Below, in pieces: positions 47,154 to 58,700 of a stretch of DNA of 64,000 bases. Numbering within the stretch: position 1 is the first letter of the stretch; every line of letters starts with the position of its first letter. The notes under the pieces are model-generated. The model made no database searches and had not been told where the DNA came from. It worked only from the letters and a program-made list of their open reading frames with translations. Position numbers and translations under genes: made by a program. Origin of the DNA: Rhyzopertha dominica (taxonomy: Eukaryota; Arthropoda; Insecta; Coleoptera; Bostrichidae); NCBI GenBank assembly GCA_025024175.1, contig QCXZ01000053.1:8928001-8992000 (forward strand), written 5' to 3'.

Positions 47154-50100
47154 CTGAAATAAAATCAAAATTGTTCCAGGTGTAAACAATTAAAATCCAC
47201 GACATACATCAACTGCAACTGCATCTGACACAGGTTTTGTGCAAATTACGGAAGGCATCTGGATTGCTTCTGCTCCGTTTGTTTTAATGATACTCTGTTT
47301 GGTACATTTCCAGCTACGTTCTGCAGAAAAAATACAGAATGAGACCTAAACCTGTCTCTATAACAGAAAAAATTTACCTGAAAAGGTTCGAGTTTAAAAT
47401 CAATTTTGTACTTTTCTTCGTTGGTTTTAACACAAATAACCAACTGAATCGATCCATAAAATATTCCATAGATATGGCAAAATACAGGTCCTTTTTAAAA
47501 TGGTTTTTGTATGTGGTAGCAAGGTTGGCAGAAATTAGTTCTCCTCCAGATAGCTGCAAGAGGTCGTAGATTTCTGCAGCTAGGACATAAATTCCTCTGA
47601 GGCATATCATGGTACTTTTTACCTGAAAAGATCATTTTTAGTTAGTTTAGTTTATTAACGGCATTGCCTATACATTTAACGTGACAAAAGAACTCAAACA
47701 TAAACATATGCATTACATCTAGAGTAAACAAGTTAAGAATATGCTTTACAGAGTACAGAACAATATAAACATTATAAATGTTGTCTAGAGGGTGACAAAC
47801 CTCCTGTGATACACAAGGATATTCCTCACAGCATACTGAAGCAGATAGAAACTAACAGCGTTACGCAATACATAAAGCATATCACGTGGTATTTCCTTCT
47901 AAGCTCTAATTTGGCTAAGCCTAAATAATCTAGAGTGCTTATATAATTGTTTTGAATGTAGACAAGCAGTCTCCATTTTTAAAAAATAATAACTTTATGC
48001 TGGATTGACTCAATTCTGGTGGTGTGCAACTTTAGTACAGTGACCACACCACACAGCTGTATTCCAATATGGATATAACATGAGTTACAAACAAAATCGT
48101 AAAAGGGCACAAATTACTAAATTTTTCTGCAGTATCTTTTGACACAGCCTATTATTTTGTTGGCTCTATTAATGAAACTGAGGAATAAATTAGTTTATCA
48201 TCAAGAAAGATACCATCCAATTCATACACTGGTTGAAGCAAATTACGCTTTTTGCTGAAGTTTATAACATAGCACTTGTTAATATTCAAGCACATCATGT
48301 TTGTATCTGACCATTGTCTTAATTTTATTAGATTAAATGTTCAACTTTTTTGATGTCATTAACATTTTTGATTACACAAAATAATTTTAGGTCGTCTGCA
48401 AACAGAGAGTAGTTGCAATCAAAATCAGTTTTTACATCATTAATAAAAATACAGATCCTTGAGGTACCCTAGAGGGCACCTCAAACACTGGTGAATAGCA
48501 AGCACCTAGCTTAACTTGCTATCTTCTTCTGATTCATATAATGTAATGGACTGCCAGTTTTATAAGCTGCAAATCTTAAATATAAATGGTTCCAATGATT
48601 CCAATTTTCTAATCAAACCTAATTCATGAGGTCTCCATATTGTTGAGGCATACATTAATTTGAGTAAATAAAGAAGAAATAGCGTACTTGTAAAGTATTA
48701 GTCGTTATAAATTTAAAAGAAAATCTTTTTATGAAGTAAATCTTACTACGAAATTTAATATCCAAATATGTTCAACATTCTCTAATGATTTCCCAGCAAG
48801 CAAATAAAAATTCTTTGGAAGTCTCGAATGTCCAAACCTTATTAGAGAGGCATTTTTTTAAGTTACATCTCAGACCATTTAACACACCAGTTCACAAATA
48901 GGTCAATATCATTTTGAAGCAAATGTACATCATCTGTGGTTTTTATAGTTCTAAATAGTTTCATATCATCGGCAAATAACAGAATTTCACTATGATGTAT
49001 AAGATTACAAACATCGTTTATATACAGGGTGAGCAAATAAGAGAGGTGGGCGGTTATATCTCATAAACCAGTAGCTTTGAGGTAAAAAAATTTTTAAGTA
49101 AAGTGGCCAAGACTGGAAAATATTTTCGAGTTTGTAAAGTGACCGCTAGAGGGCGCTGTGGTACCTCCAAATTACAAAATTAATGTTTCTGTCATTTTTA
49201 GGCCTAATAAATGTCTGCGGTATTAAAAATTTTAAGATTTTTGGACTAAAATCTACCATTTTTGTTTAAAACATTTTTTTGCTAAATGTCAAATAAAGGA
49301 GTGGGGGCGGGTGAATATTAATATAGAAAATCGCTTATATTTCAAGTTTGGCTTGACCGATTTTAACCAACGAGGTGTCATTTTCAAGAGCTTATATGCC
49401 TTTATAAAAAGCAATTTTAAGTGTCTGAACATAGTTTGTGTGTTGACTGCAAGAGGGCGTTTTTCTGAAGTTACTACCTAAATATAAATTTTTCTCGAAA
49501 TTTTCAAATGCAAAGTTATAAGGTTGTTTACTTTATTAAATGAACAATTGAATATAGACTATAATGGTGAAAACTAAAATGGTGAAAACTGTACCATTTA
49601 AAAAAATTCGAGAAAAATTGATATTTAGGTAGTAATTTCAGAAAACGTCCTCTTCCGGTCAACACACAAACTGTTCTGACACTTAAAATTGCTTTTTATA
49701 AAGGTACATAAGCTCTTGAAAATGACACCTCGTTGGTTGAAATCGGTCAAGCCAAATCCAAAATATCAGCAGTTTTCTATATTAATAATAACCCACCCCA
49801 CACTCCTTTATTTGACATTTAAAACTAAAATGTTTTAAATAAAAATGGTAGATTTTAGTTCAAACAGTGTTAATTGCTGGAAAAAATATTCGAGTTGGTA
49901 AAGTGACCACCAGGAGGCGCTGTGGCACCTCCAAATTACAAAGTTAATGTTTATATCATTTTTAGCCTGTGGTATTAAACATTTTAAGATTGTTTGGACT
50001 GAAATCTACCATTTTCGTTTAGAACATGTTTTTGTTATATGTCAAATAAAGGAGTGGGGGCGAATAAATACTAATATAGAAAATCGCTAATATTTCAGGT

Positions 50101-53100
50101 TTAGCTTGACCGACTTCAACCAACGAGGTGTCATTTTCAAGAGCTTATGTGCCTTTATAAAAATCAATTTTAAGTGTCAGAACATAGTTTGTATGTTGAA
50201 CGCAAGAGGGCGTTTTCTGAAATTAATACCTAAAATCGATATTTCTTAAAATTTTTAAATGGTGTGTTTTTCACCATTTTAGTATATATTCAATTGTTCT
50301 TTTAATGAAGTTAATAGCCTTATATCTTTGCATTTAAAAATTTCGGGAAAAATTGATATTTAGGTAGTAACTTCAGAATACGCCCTCTTGCGGTCAACAC
50401 ACAATTAATGTTCTGACATTTGGTTTTTATAAGGGCACATAAGCTCTTGAAAACGATATCTCGCCGGTTGAAATCGGTCAAGCCAAACCTGAGATATTAG
50501 CGATTTTCTATAATAATATTCACCCACCCCCACTCCTTTATATGACATTTAACAAAAAATGTTCTAAACAAAAATAGTAGATTTTAGTCCAAACAATCTT
50601 AAAATGTTTATTACCGCAGACATTTATTAGGCCAAATATAACAGAAACATTAATTTTGTAATTTGGAGGTACAACAGCGCCCTCTAGCGGTCACTTTACA
50701 AACTCGAAAATATTTTCCAGCAATTTCTCTTGGCCACTTTACTTAAGAAATTTTTTACCTCAAAGCTCTAGGGCTACTGGTTTATGAGATATGACCGCCC
50801 ACCTCTCTTATTTGCTCACCCTGTACATTAAAAATAGGAGTGGTTTAGTGTCCCACACCTGACAGATCATCAAAAGGATCAGAACCCTTTAATCATTACC
50901 ATTTGCATTCGATAAATAAGATAAGACTTCAATCAGGCTAAAAGTGAGCAAACAATTCTGTAAGCATAAAGCTTTCTACAAAGCAAGTCAAAGTTCACCA
51001 AACCAAAAGCGTGGGTGAGGTCTGTATAAACTGATTCTATTATAACTCCATTAATTAAATGAGAAATTATAAATTCGTAATAAACAGTCAGGTTAGTAAT
51101 AGTAGAATGCCCTTCAAGAAAATATAGAAAATGTCAATAAAAATTAATTCACCTGATTTTCAACACCCAAAAAATAAAATGTATGTAAGTCGTAATCCAA
51201 AACCACTTACCATTACAACCTCACCAAGCTTTTCCAGTGTATTCATGGGAATGTAACATTTATATCTGTACTGGTATTCATACACAAAGGTATCAATGCT
51301 CATCTTATACGGCACCTTATTCAGGATGGTCCAAACCCTAATTACAATAGGACTGACTTCAGTTTTGGCCAAAACAACTACAGCACCTGGTATTACCTAC
51401 AATGCAAAATAAGACATACATCCCAAAAACAAAATAACTAATAAACACTACGCACATGTATATAATTTCTCAGTTTCTCTATCAAAGTCGACAGAGAAGT
51501 GCAATTATACCGTTCAGGCCTCAATTTGCTCCCATATGCAGTTAAATATAAATTTGGCAGTTCGTCGAGTAAAACGCAGGGCAATCCAGAGTCTCTAATA
51601 AGCTGCTGCAGTTGTATGCCCAGGAGTTTGAGCGACAGCAGAGTGGGGGAATCACTGTGTCCCCTCGTCTCTTGTAATGCTCCTGGAGCTTGTGAGTTTG
51701 TTTTTGGAATGGAGCTGGAATTCTGTCTTGAAGTGTGAGGCTTATCAGCTATACACAAAACAACAACAATAAGGAACAGCAAAGTGAATTTCTTCGAAAA
51801 ATAATAAGCCACTTTATTTCTAAGGAAACAAGCAAACTTGACTTTAAACTAAAATTAATGTTAATATCGACAACACAAGCAAATAAATGATCAAATATAA
51901 AATTCAGAAATAGGACACCCGAAATTTAAAATAGTAATTTTGGTCAATCATTCCTACTTTGGTATATTTTTTAAACTTCTAGATAATTTGTTACAAAATT
52001 TTATATTTTTTTACTATTAGTAGAAAATAACACCTGGAATGTTGCAAAATGTCCATTGAGCAAAATACTCTTACATGTATTTGTTTCGGCGTTCTAGGCG
52101 CCTGTCAAAGAGTTTGTACTTGTGGTTAGGGGTATTTTTGCCACATTTATGAAGGTATTCGGAAATTCCAAGTAGTCGTTGATGATTCATCTATGGGGAT
52201 CGTTTAATGCTTTGACTATATGTAATTGTTCTAAAAGTTCTAAACGTATACCTTTTTGTATGCTAGGACTTTTATTCGATTTTTCAACAATTAATATGAC
52301 TCTCACATTGGATGAAATCATTAAGATAAAAGCAGATTTTGATAATGAATTAATTAAATATTATAAATCAATTAGTGTTCGGTAATGGGTTTGATACCAC
52401 TATGATAGATAAAATGCTAAAGAAAAACAATCCAATTTAATTTTATCTCAATTTTATTCTAAATCATATACAAAAAAAGGAAGAAATTTATCAATTGCAG
52501 AATGAACTGTTGGGTATTAAAATTTAAATAAGGCAACAAGTACAATCTTTATTCAATCTTCAAATCCTGGTAATATACTGTGACAGTTTGCAGGCAACAA
52601 CAAAACAAAAAGATGATGTACTTGCTTCTTTACGCTAAATTATTAAATGTTACAATTGAAAGACATCAAAATGAGATGCCAGTGGAGAAAATTAATTGAA
52701 TATTCAACAAAGAACTCTCACACAACAAAAAATAAAATATAAAAAAAACATACTTGTGTATAAAAACATACTACATTAACAGTATACAATACCTAACTTT
52801 TTTACTTAGTCATCTAGGACTTCCTTAGATTAAAAAAAAAATTTTCAAGAATAATTTTGTGTGATGAGAGAAAGACAACTACTACTAGTTATCTTGTTAT
52901 TTATACTACCACCTTATATACATCAGCTTATCTAGACAAAATTGCAGTTTTTAATTTACTAACAGGCTTTTTTAATATATATATGTTCCCTTTATTGCTT
53001 TTGAATAAAATGGGTACATTCCACAAATTGCCTTTAATAATAAATAATTTTCCAAAATATTTAGTAGAAAAGTTGTGTTTTAAAATTAACACAACTATCA

Positions 53101-54612
53101 TAAAAAAACAAAATGAATTAAATGTCACCTTTTCTGCAGTCTTTTTTACGTTTTGTTAACAAAAAATTCAATGCCACATTGGACAGTTTAAAATATTTGT
53201 AATTGCAACAAATTGTCTAAATTTAGTATGTATTTTAATATTTGGTTGTTTTCTTACATTGTGAAGTCAAAAATGACAAAAATTGTTATTCTCTATATTA
53301 TATGTACTCCACTATTATTATTTTTCTGATACAAAATGTATTTTAAAAAATCTGTTTCAATCATTAAGTAAAAGTTACCATTCTTTAACTGTGATGAAGG
53401 ATTGACCACATGAATTTTGCTGCCGAAAACATCTTCACCTTGAATACGCCTCTCAGCCCTAAAATGCATTAAAATTTTTTAGAAAATATTGTTTCGTAGC
53501 TAGTCAATGGCTTACCTTATCGCAAAATCTGCTGTAGAAAATCTAACTGTTGCTATTCCCTTTTCAGAAATGACATTAATAACCCTTCCACCACAGTTGT
53601 CAGTTAAAAATTTTAAACGACTTTTTATTTTGCGTGGGTCACAGTTTAGAGGCAGGTTGCATATTAGTAGGTCACTGCCTGTATTTGGAGTTTGCTGAAA
53701 AATGAGAATGAATGAAATACGAGTCTGGGAAGTTTTAGGTGGCGGACCCTGTATATTGCATATTAAGAGAGTCTAGCTTAATTCTTAGATGAACACCCTG
53801 TATAATCAAAACAAAACGTTTTTATCACAAAAAGATAAATAAAAACAGACAATGCCTTCCTCGCTACCACATTTAATCCAAAAAAAAACACCAATTACCT
53901 TTTCTTTCCTGGTGATTGGTAAATTTCCTGCAATCTCACTAAACAAGTGAGTTTCATTCGCGCATGCGATCAACGCATCAGCAACATTTGTGTTGTGAAT
54001 TAGTATGACATGAATTTTCCGCCTGTATCTTAGATCGCACAAGTCTCCAGCATAATTAAAATCACTAGTTATCAGAGCTACAGCTGCCGGGGGATGATAT
54101 ATGTCTGCGAACTTCCTCAGTGATTGTCGAAGCTTTTCATCAGCTGCGTTTTTGCTCGTAGACTGCACATGTATGGTATTAACTTGTGTGTCGTGCAAAT
54201 CCTGAATCACCTGAGGATTTTCCTTGAACACATCACAAACAACGATGAACTCAACTTCACGGTAGTTGGCTGTGAACAGATCTCGTATTCGCTGCACTAG
54301 CGTCGAAGCACACTTGCTTTTTGGCACGTGACAATTCTCTATATCCCAGAATATCCCTATTGGAGGTAAAGGTCTCCTTTTGCGATATCTTCGTCTGTTG
54401 GTAATAACTTCAGTGTCGCTAGCTGAGCAATCAGAGTAGCAGCTGGTGCACGATGTATTATTGTCACTCTTGCACTGCCTCGGGGTCACTGGGAATGGGA
54501 ACCTTGGCCTGCTTCGTCTGTATCTGGTCAAGTTTAGTCCAGAAATATCCAATTCGTCGACAGATTCTGTGGATTTCTTTGAATCTGTTGAGCTGGTTTC
54601 AGACTTGTACAT
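46967..54612 (-). CDS. MARF1: Meiosis regulator and mRNA stability factor 1 (limkain-b1) orthologue, 8 exons
   Basis: Exons 53899-54612, 53516-53694, 53379-53458, 51456-51748, 51211-51396, 47378-47622, 47250-47320 and 46967-47153. With one missing A restored in exon 6 all phases agree and give about 651 aa. MARF1 is a cytoplasmic RNA regulator: NYN nuclease, RRM and LOTUS (OST-HTH) RNA-binding modules. Seen here: NYN at about residues 85-225 (GIFWDIENCHVP, EFIVVCDVFKEN, KNAADEKLRQSLRKFAD, ITSDFNYAGDLCDLR, with the acidic residues retained), RRM at about 245-320 (LLICNLPLN, NCGGRVINV, AERRIQGEDVFGSKI), then three LOTUS modules. Vertebrate MARF1 is about 1700 aa with eight LOTUS domains, so this form is compact. 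As I recall, the Drosophila protein lacks NYN. The last exon ending is less certain than the rest. Confidence 0.93.
47250..47320 (-). CDS. MARF1: MARF1 exon 7
   Basis: 71 nt between TTTTTCTGCAG and GTAATT, phase 0 to 2, reading NVAGNVPNRVSLKQTEQ. No domain recognised; supported by phase continuity on both sides. Confidence 0.65.
47378..47622 (-). CDS. MARF1: MARF1 exon 6 (LOTUS 3), contains a 1-base frameshift
   Basis: Acceptor TTTCAG, donor GTAAAT, 245 nt. AAEIYDLLQLSGGELISANL and MDRFSWLFVL are LOTUS 3. After a TTTT run (plus strand 47425-47428) the frame that fits exon 7 is the next one (TNEEKYKIDFKLEPFQ). One extra A there would make 246 nt and bring both neighbours into phase 0. As written, the frame meets TAG at the start of exon 7. 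Confidence 0.85.
47640..49020 (-). mobile_element. Two LINE fragments in MARF1 intron 5
   Basis: Minus strand. At about 48370-48500 a frameshifted RT reads VPSRVPQGSV and NYSLFADDLKLFCV; at about 48880-49010 a second RT reads EILLFADDMKLFRTI. Both keep FADD in place of YADD. Ends are not clear. Confidence 0.75.
49025..50823. mobile_element. Quadruple palindromic element in MARF1 intron 5
   Basis: Ends CAGGGTGAGCAAATAAGAG and CTCTTATTTGCTCACCCTG, with TA on both sides (49023-49024, 50824-50825). Inside, one block of about 400 bp occurs four times in alternating orientation: forward about 49140-49575, reverse 49580-49865, forward 49880-50280, reverse 50290-50700. Markers: GCAAGAGGGCGTTTT and its complement, AACGAGGTGTCATTTTCAAG and complement, GGAGTGGGGGCG and complement. 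No ORF. A transcript across it could fold into a hairpin of about 900 bp arms or into two tandem hairpins. Confidence 0.9.
51211..51396 (-). CDS. MARF1: MARF1 exon 5 (LOTUS 1 end, LOTUS 2)
   Basis: 62 codons, phase 0 both sides, donor GTAAGT. IVIRVWTILNKVPYKMSIDT and MNTLEKLGEVVM are a LOTUS fold. Confidence 0.9.
51456..51748 (-). CDS. MARF1: MARF1 exon 4 (linker and LOTUS 1)
   Basis: 293 nt, phase 1 to 0. A Ser-rich linker, then LGIQLQQLIRDSGLPCVLLD and LSTLIEKLRNYIH. The donor is the weaker GTGCGT, chosen because it restores phase 0 to exon 5. Confidence 0.85.
51749..53378 (-). other. MARF1 intron 3
   Basis: AT-rich. The plus-strand reading at 52080-52400 (GSFNALTICNCSKSSKRIPF, then TLDEIIKIKADFDNELIKYY) and DNGFDTTMIDKMLKKNN at 52380-52430 look like an old retroelement, possibly Penelope-type; not assignable with confidence. 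Confidence 0.4.
53379..53458 (-). CDS. MARF1: MARF1 exon 3 (RRM, end)
   Basis: 80 nt, phase 2 to 1: AERRIQGEDVFGSKIHVVN, equivalent to QKRMENEDVFGNRI of vertebrate MARF1. Confidence 0.92.
53516..53694 (-). CDS. MARF1: MARF1 exon 2 (RRM, first part)
   Basis: 179 nt, acceptor TTTCAG, donor GTAAGC, phase 0 to 2. SDLLICNLPLNCD and TDNCGGRVINVIS match the MARF1 RRM. Confidence 0.92.
53899..54612 (-). CDS. MARF1: MARF1 exon 1 (start and NYN domain)
   Basis: 238 codons from ATG (MYKSETSST) to donor GTAATT, phase 0. Upstream in-frame codons lack another ATG. A Ser/Asp-rich and Arg-rich N-terminus precedes the NYN domain. Confidence 0.92.
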
Positions 54613-54650
54613 GATGTTGCCCGGATCAACAAAATGATTTTTATAAATAC

Positions 54651-54689
54651 TTAACCACAACAGTAGCTGCCGGTAAAATAAATGCACAT
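54651..54689 (-). other. Possible uORF in the MARF1 leader
   Basis: ATG, eleven codons (CIYFTGSYCCG), then TAA, 38 bp before the MARF1 ATG and out of frame with it. Confidence 0.35.
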
Positions 54690-55550
54690 TTCCGTTGNTT
54701 TAATAAACATAAACACATATGTAGTAATACAAAATACACATAAACACAAACAGTAAACAACGTAGTAGCAATTAACCCGCCATATTTTTAGAGGTTAACT
54801 AATGTTTGACATTTTGGCTCGGTTGTTCTGTCAAATTTTGTTTATGGCGCCAACACGAATTTATAATTGAGCATATTTTTTGTTGCCGAATTTATAGCAA
54901 AATAGACTTACACATGCTATTTATTACTTCTAAATGTACATTATAAAAGCAGCATTACAATTTAATGCTGCAAATGGGGTTTATTTGACACGAAAATCTG
55001 TCAAAATTAATTATTTGAGACCCAAATGTTACTAACTTATTTACTACACTTACAGACTGGACTCACATTTTGTATAACATTTTTGCATTTCGGTTAAAGA
55101 CATATTTAACGAACATGAAGCAAATGGTTAGCGATGAATTCTGTCAGTCACATTTCAGTCTACATATGGTGTGCCACGGGGTCTTCATTTAGGGCCTGTG
55201 CTGTTATGCTCTTCATAAATGATATTTATAATGTTTATACCAACCCTCAGCATCAAACAATTAACCAGGTCTTTTACGTGAGTGTGCATGAGTCTCCACC
55301 ATGACAATAATCATCTTGATGCGTGATTCCTTGGCGTGACTTCACTTCCTGATCTATCCTACTCTCCGGACCTCGCATCCTGCGATTTCTTTTTGTTCTG
55401 CCGGTATAAAAAGGAATTAAAAGGGAAAGGCTTTGTTAAATTAAAAGAAATAAGATTAAAAATTCAGCAAGGCATAATCAATTTAATGAGTTATACAACA
55501 ATTATTCCTTAATTAAACGGGCAATGCAAAATTTACATCAGATTTAAACT
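54690..55550. other. MARF1-KLHL18 intergenic region with two transposon scraps
   Basis: Holds the MARF1 promoter and KLHL18 3' UTR. Plus strand 55155-55260: TYGVPRGLHLGPVLL then FINDIYNVYTNP, an RT fragment. Plus strand 55345-55470: SYSPDLASCDFFLFCRYKKE, a mariner C-terminal fragment. Confidence 0.7.
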
Positions 55551-55761
55551 TCACGTCATGGAAATGACACCCAAACCGACACCTCCCTCGTGGGCGATCA
55601 TGTTGGGGGCATAGCTCCAGGTGTCACTTGCCGGATCATACACCTCAACGGAAACTAGATTGGCGATTCCATCGTAACCGCCTACTGCCCATAATTTTCC
55701 CATGTTAGCTGTTAAGGCGACCCTGCTACGTTGTGCATGCATTGGGGCAACAAAACTCCAC
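55551..55761 (-). CDS. KLHL18: KLHL18 last exon (Kelch 6, stop)
   Basis: 211 nt to [22 protein letters not shown], then [13 protein letters not shown] and stop. Confidence 0.95.
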
Positions 55762-58700
55762 CTAAGAATTTTTCATTTCAAACAAAATTATGAAGAAAAG
55801 AAATGATGGAAACAAAAAGTGTTAAATTCACAATTAAACTTACCTATTTGTGTTAGGATCAAATACTTCTACGGACTGTAGAAATGAACTACCGTCATAT
55901 CCACCACAGGCATACAATTTACCACCTAACATTGCTACTCCCAGCCTACACCTGAAACAAATAAATACTGAAAAAACCTTTCACCAAAGTGATGTATAGT
56001 AAAAGTTTCCGGACGTTTTTAAATACTAATGAATAAAACACTTGTATGAGATCAAACATCTAAATTATAGTAAATAAAACAGTCAAACATAATATAAGTG
56101 CAGAATATGTAAACTTTCTATCCAATATGATCTGTTTCAGGACAAAGATAAGTATGAGATTTCAAATTTATATTATATTTGTGTTTGTTCAATAGCTTTG
56201 TAACGAGTAATTTTCTGTGCTTCAGATCCATTTCCATCTGGCAACAATGAGTACATTATCAGCTCAGTTACTGCAATTATTGAATTCGCTAATCTTTATG
56301 AAACACCTATCCACAAATGAGGCCAAACAACATCTAAGATATGATAGATTGGGTTGTTCTATTCGTTTACTAATTTTTCGTGGTGAGTTTTAGGCCTGCA
56401 TACTTGTTCCCATTTTCTATAGCATCGACGCTTTTTTTGTTGACACAAAATAAACATCAGTATCTATATTAAGACATATAGTATCCAATGTTTTATAATA
56501 TTTATTTAATCGTGGATTCTAGCATTACGAGACTAATATTGAAAGACGTCACAAATTTAACATAACCAACATTAAAAATATAAAATTGTCAACAAGCACC
56601 AACTTGAAATCCTCAGAGGCTGTTTACATGAAACTACCAGCTAAACCAGGGATCTCAAGCTTCTAAAAACTTAAAAACCCACTTATCTCAATATTAAAGT
56701 CAAGAAATGTATTTATATATAATATAAACAAATTCTTTCTATAGCACACACTGTACATATAAGTACTTACATTATTTTCATCGCCATGCAGCGTTTGGAA
56801 CACTTACACTTATCAAAAATAAAAAATTTGGAACTAGGATCACAGAAAAATGTTTCATTTATCAACTTTCACCAAAAACTAAGCTAAAAAAAATTAAATC
56901 AGAATACCTTCTGGTCAACATTGGTGTCGCCTCTGTCCAAGTATTGGTATTTGGATCATACCTTTCAACAGAATCGAATATCGAAAGACCATCATGACCA
57001 CCTAATGCATACACATAACCTGAAATCAAAAGCAAATTGCTATTGACAGATTTGTTATTCAGCTACAATTTAACAGAAAAAACAGCTTATTTGATTAAAT
57101 ACAAAAATCATAATTAGTTGAAAAATATTACATACTACCTTGACAGGCAATCACAGCACCAGCACTCCTTGATTTGTTCATGGGAGCCAATGAGCACCAA
57201 GTGTTTGTTTGGGGATGGTAACGCTCCACTGAATTTAAGGAAGTGACACCATCATAACCACCACAAACATAAATAAGATCACCCAGTGCTGTAGCACCTA
57301 GTGCGCTGCAAAAAAAAAATCAAATAAAATTTTGCATGTGAAAAATTCGCAGAGACTATTTTAAATATAGGGTATGACAAATTGAAGGCAGTAAGAGATA
57401 CAAAAACTGTGAAATGAGGGCAAAGTTACATATTTTCATGCTCTTTAATAATCTTAAAAAAATAATGATTTTATCTTCAGTGGTTTGCTCAAAATTTAAA
57501 ATTAAAAAAAAAAAACTTTTAATTTCATTTATGCCGCTTTGAATGGTAATCATCCTTTGTTTCTGCAGTATTTGGTTTTACTTTTTTCAGCCTAACCTTA
57601 TTTTTTTATTTAAAGTTGGCAATAAACAAAAGACAAAGGTTGCAGAAATAAAAGACAATCGCCATTCGATGCAACATAAAAAGTTGCCTTAAGAATGTGT
57701 AATGATATTTAAAAATTAAGTACAAGACTAATTTCTAAAATTCTGATGTTTTTTTACTTTTTTACCATTTTTATGACAAAGCACTGAAGATAAATTAATT
57801 ATTTTTTTAGATTATCATAAAATACGCAACTTTAGTCCTATTTACTGTCTTTGTACTTTAAAATGCATGTTTAAGCTGTGCTGTCTGCACCGCAACCAAC
57901 TGCAGATAAATCTATTTCGCTATCATTATAGCTCACTGGTGCAGTTTAGGTCTAGTGCAGACAGCACGGCAAAGGACTGTCCTTGTTACCGTTTTCGAGA
58001 ATTTGTTACACAATGTGTACACAGTCTTTTTATCTAAAAATTGGTTTTTTCAAAAAGAAAACATGAAGCGATGTTAAGATGCAGTCACTCCTTACGCTCA
58101 TTATACTCGTAGAACTGACAGATCAAAAAATATTATTAAAATTAAGAGATGCAGAGAGTGAAATGGAAATGTGATTGTATGCCTTTGTAGATCCTTTGTT
58201 AATAATTATAATAACAATAATTGTTTCCAACAACATATACTGATTGTCTGTAGTATAATATGCAAACTCTGAATACACCACTTTTTAACTTTTTTTCCAT
58301 AGAGTGATCTATCAGACCAAGAGAGTATTTGTATGAATTTTATATTGTGGTAAATAAAAGTAATAATAAATATCCCATACAGCCTATATACACAAAATAA
58401 AATAACTTTATGCAAAGAAAACAATTAATAAATATAATATTTACAAAATCAATTATCAGAAAAAGCTAAACCTGTTATTTGACCAAAAACATCCTGCTAT
58501 TGATTGTGACGGCACATACAATTGCCGTCTGGCATTATCGTTCCTTTCGTTTGTGTTCTAGCCAAGCATTTTTACATTTTTTTTTAGGAAGTCACATTTC
58601 TGAGATATGATACAACTTGCAATTTTTTTTATGGAAACAGTGGTCAAAAACCTATTTGCATAGGTAATTATTTCCAAATAAACAATGAATTTCATTAGTT

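Noticed and set aside
51499..51738. 79-codon plus-strand frame
   Set aside because: Antisense shadow of MARF1 exon 4.
54446..54637. 63-codon plus-strand frame
   Set aside because: Antisense shadow of MARF1 exon 1.
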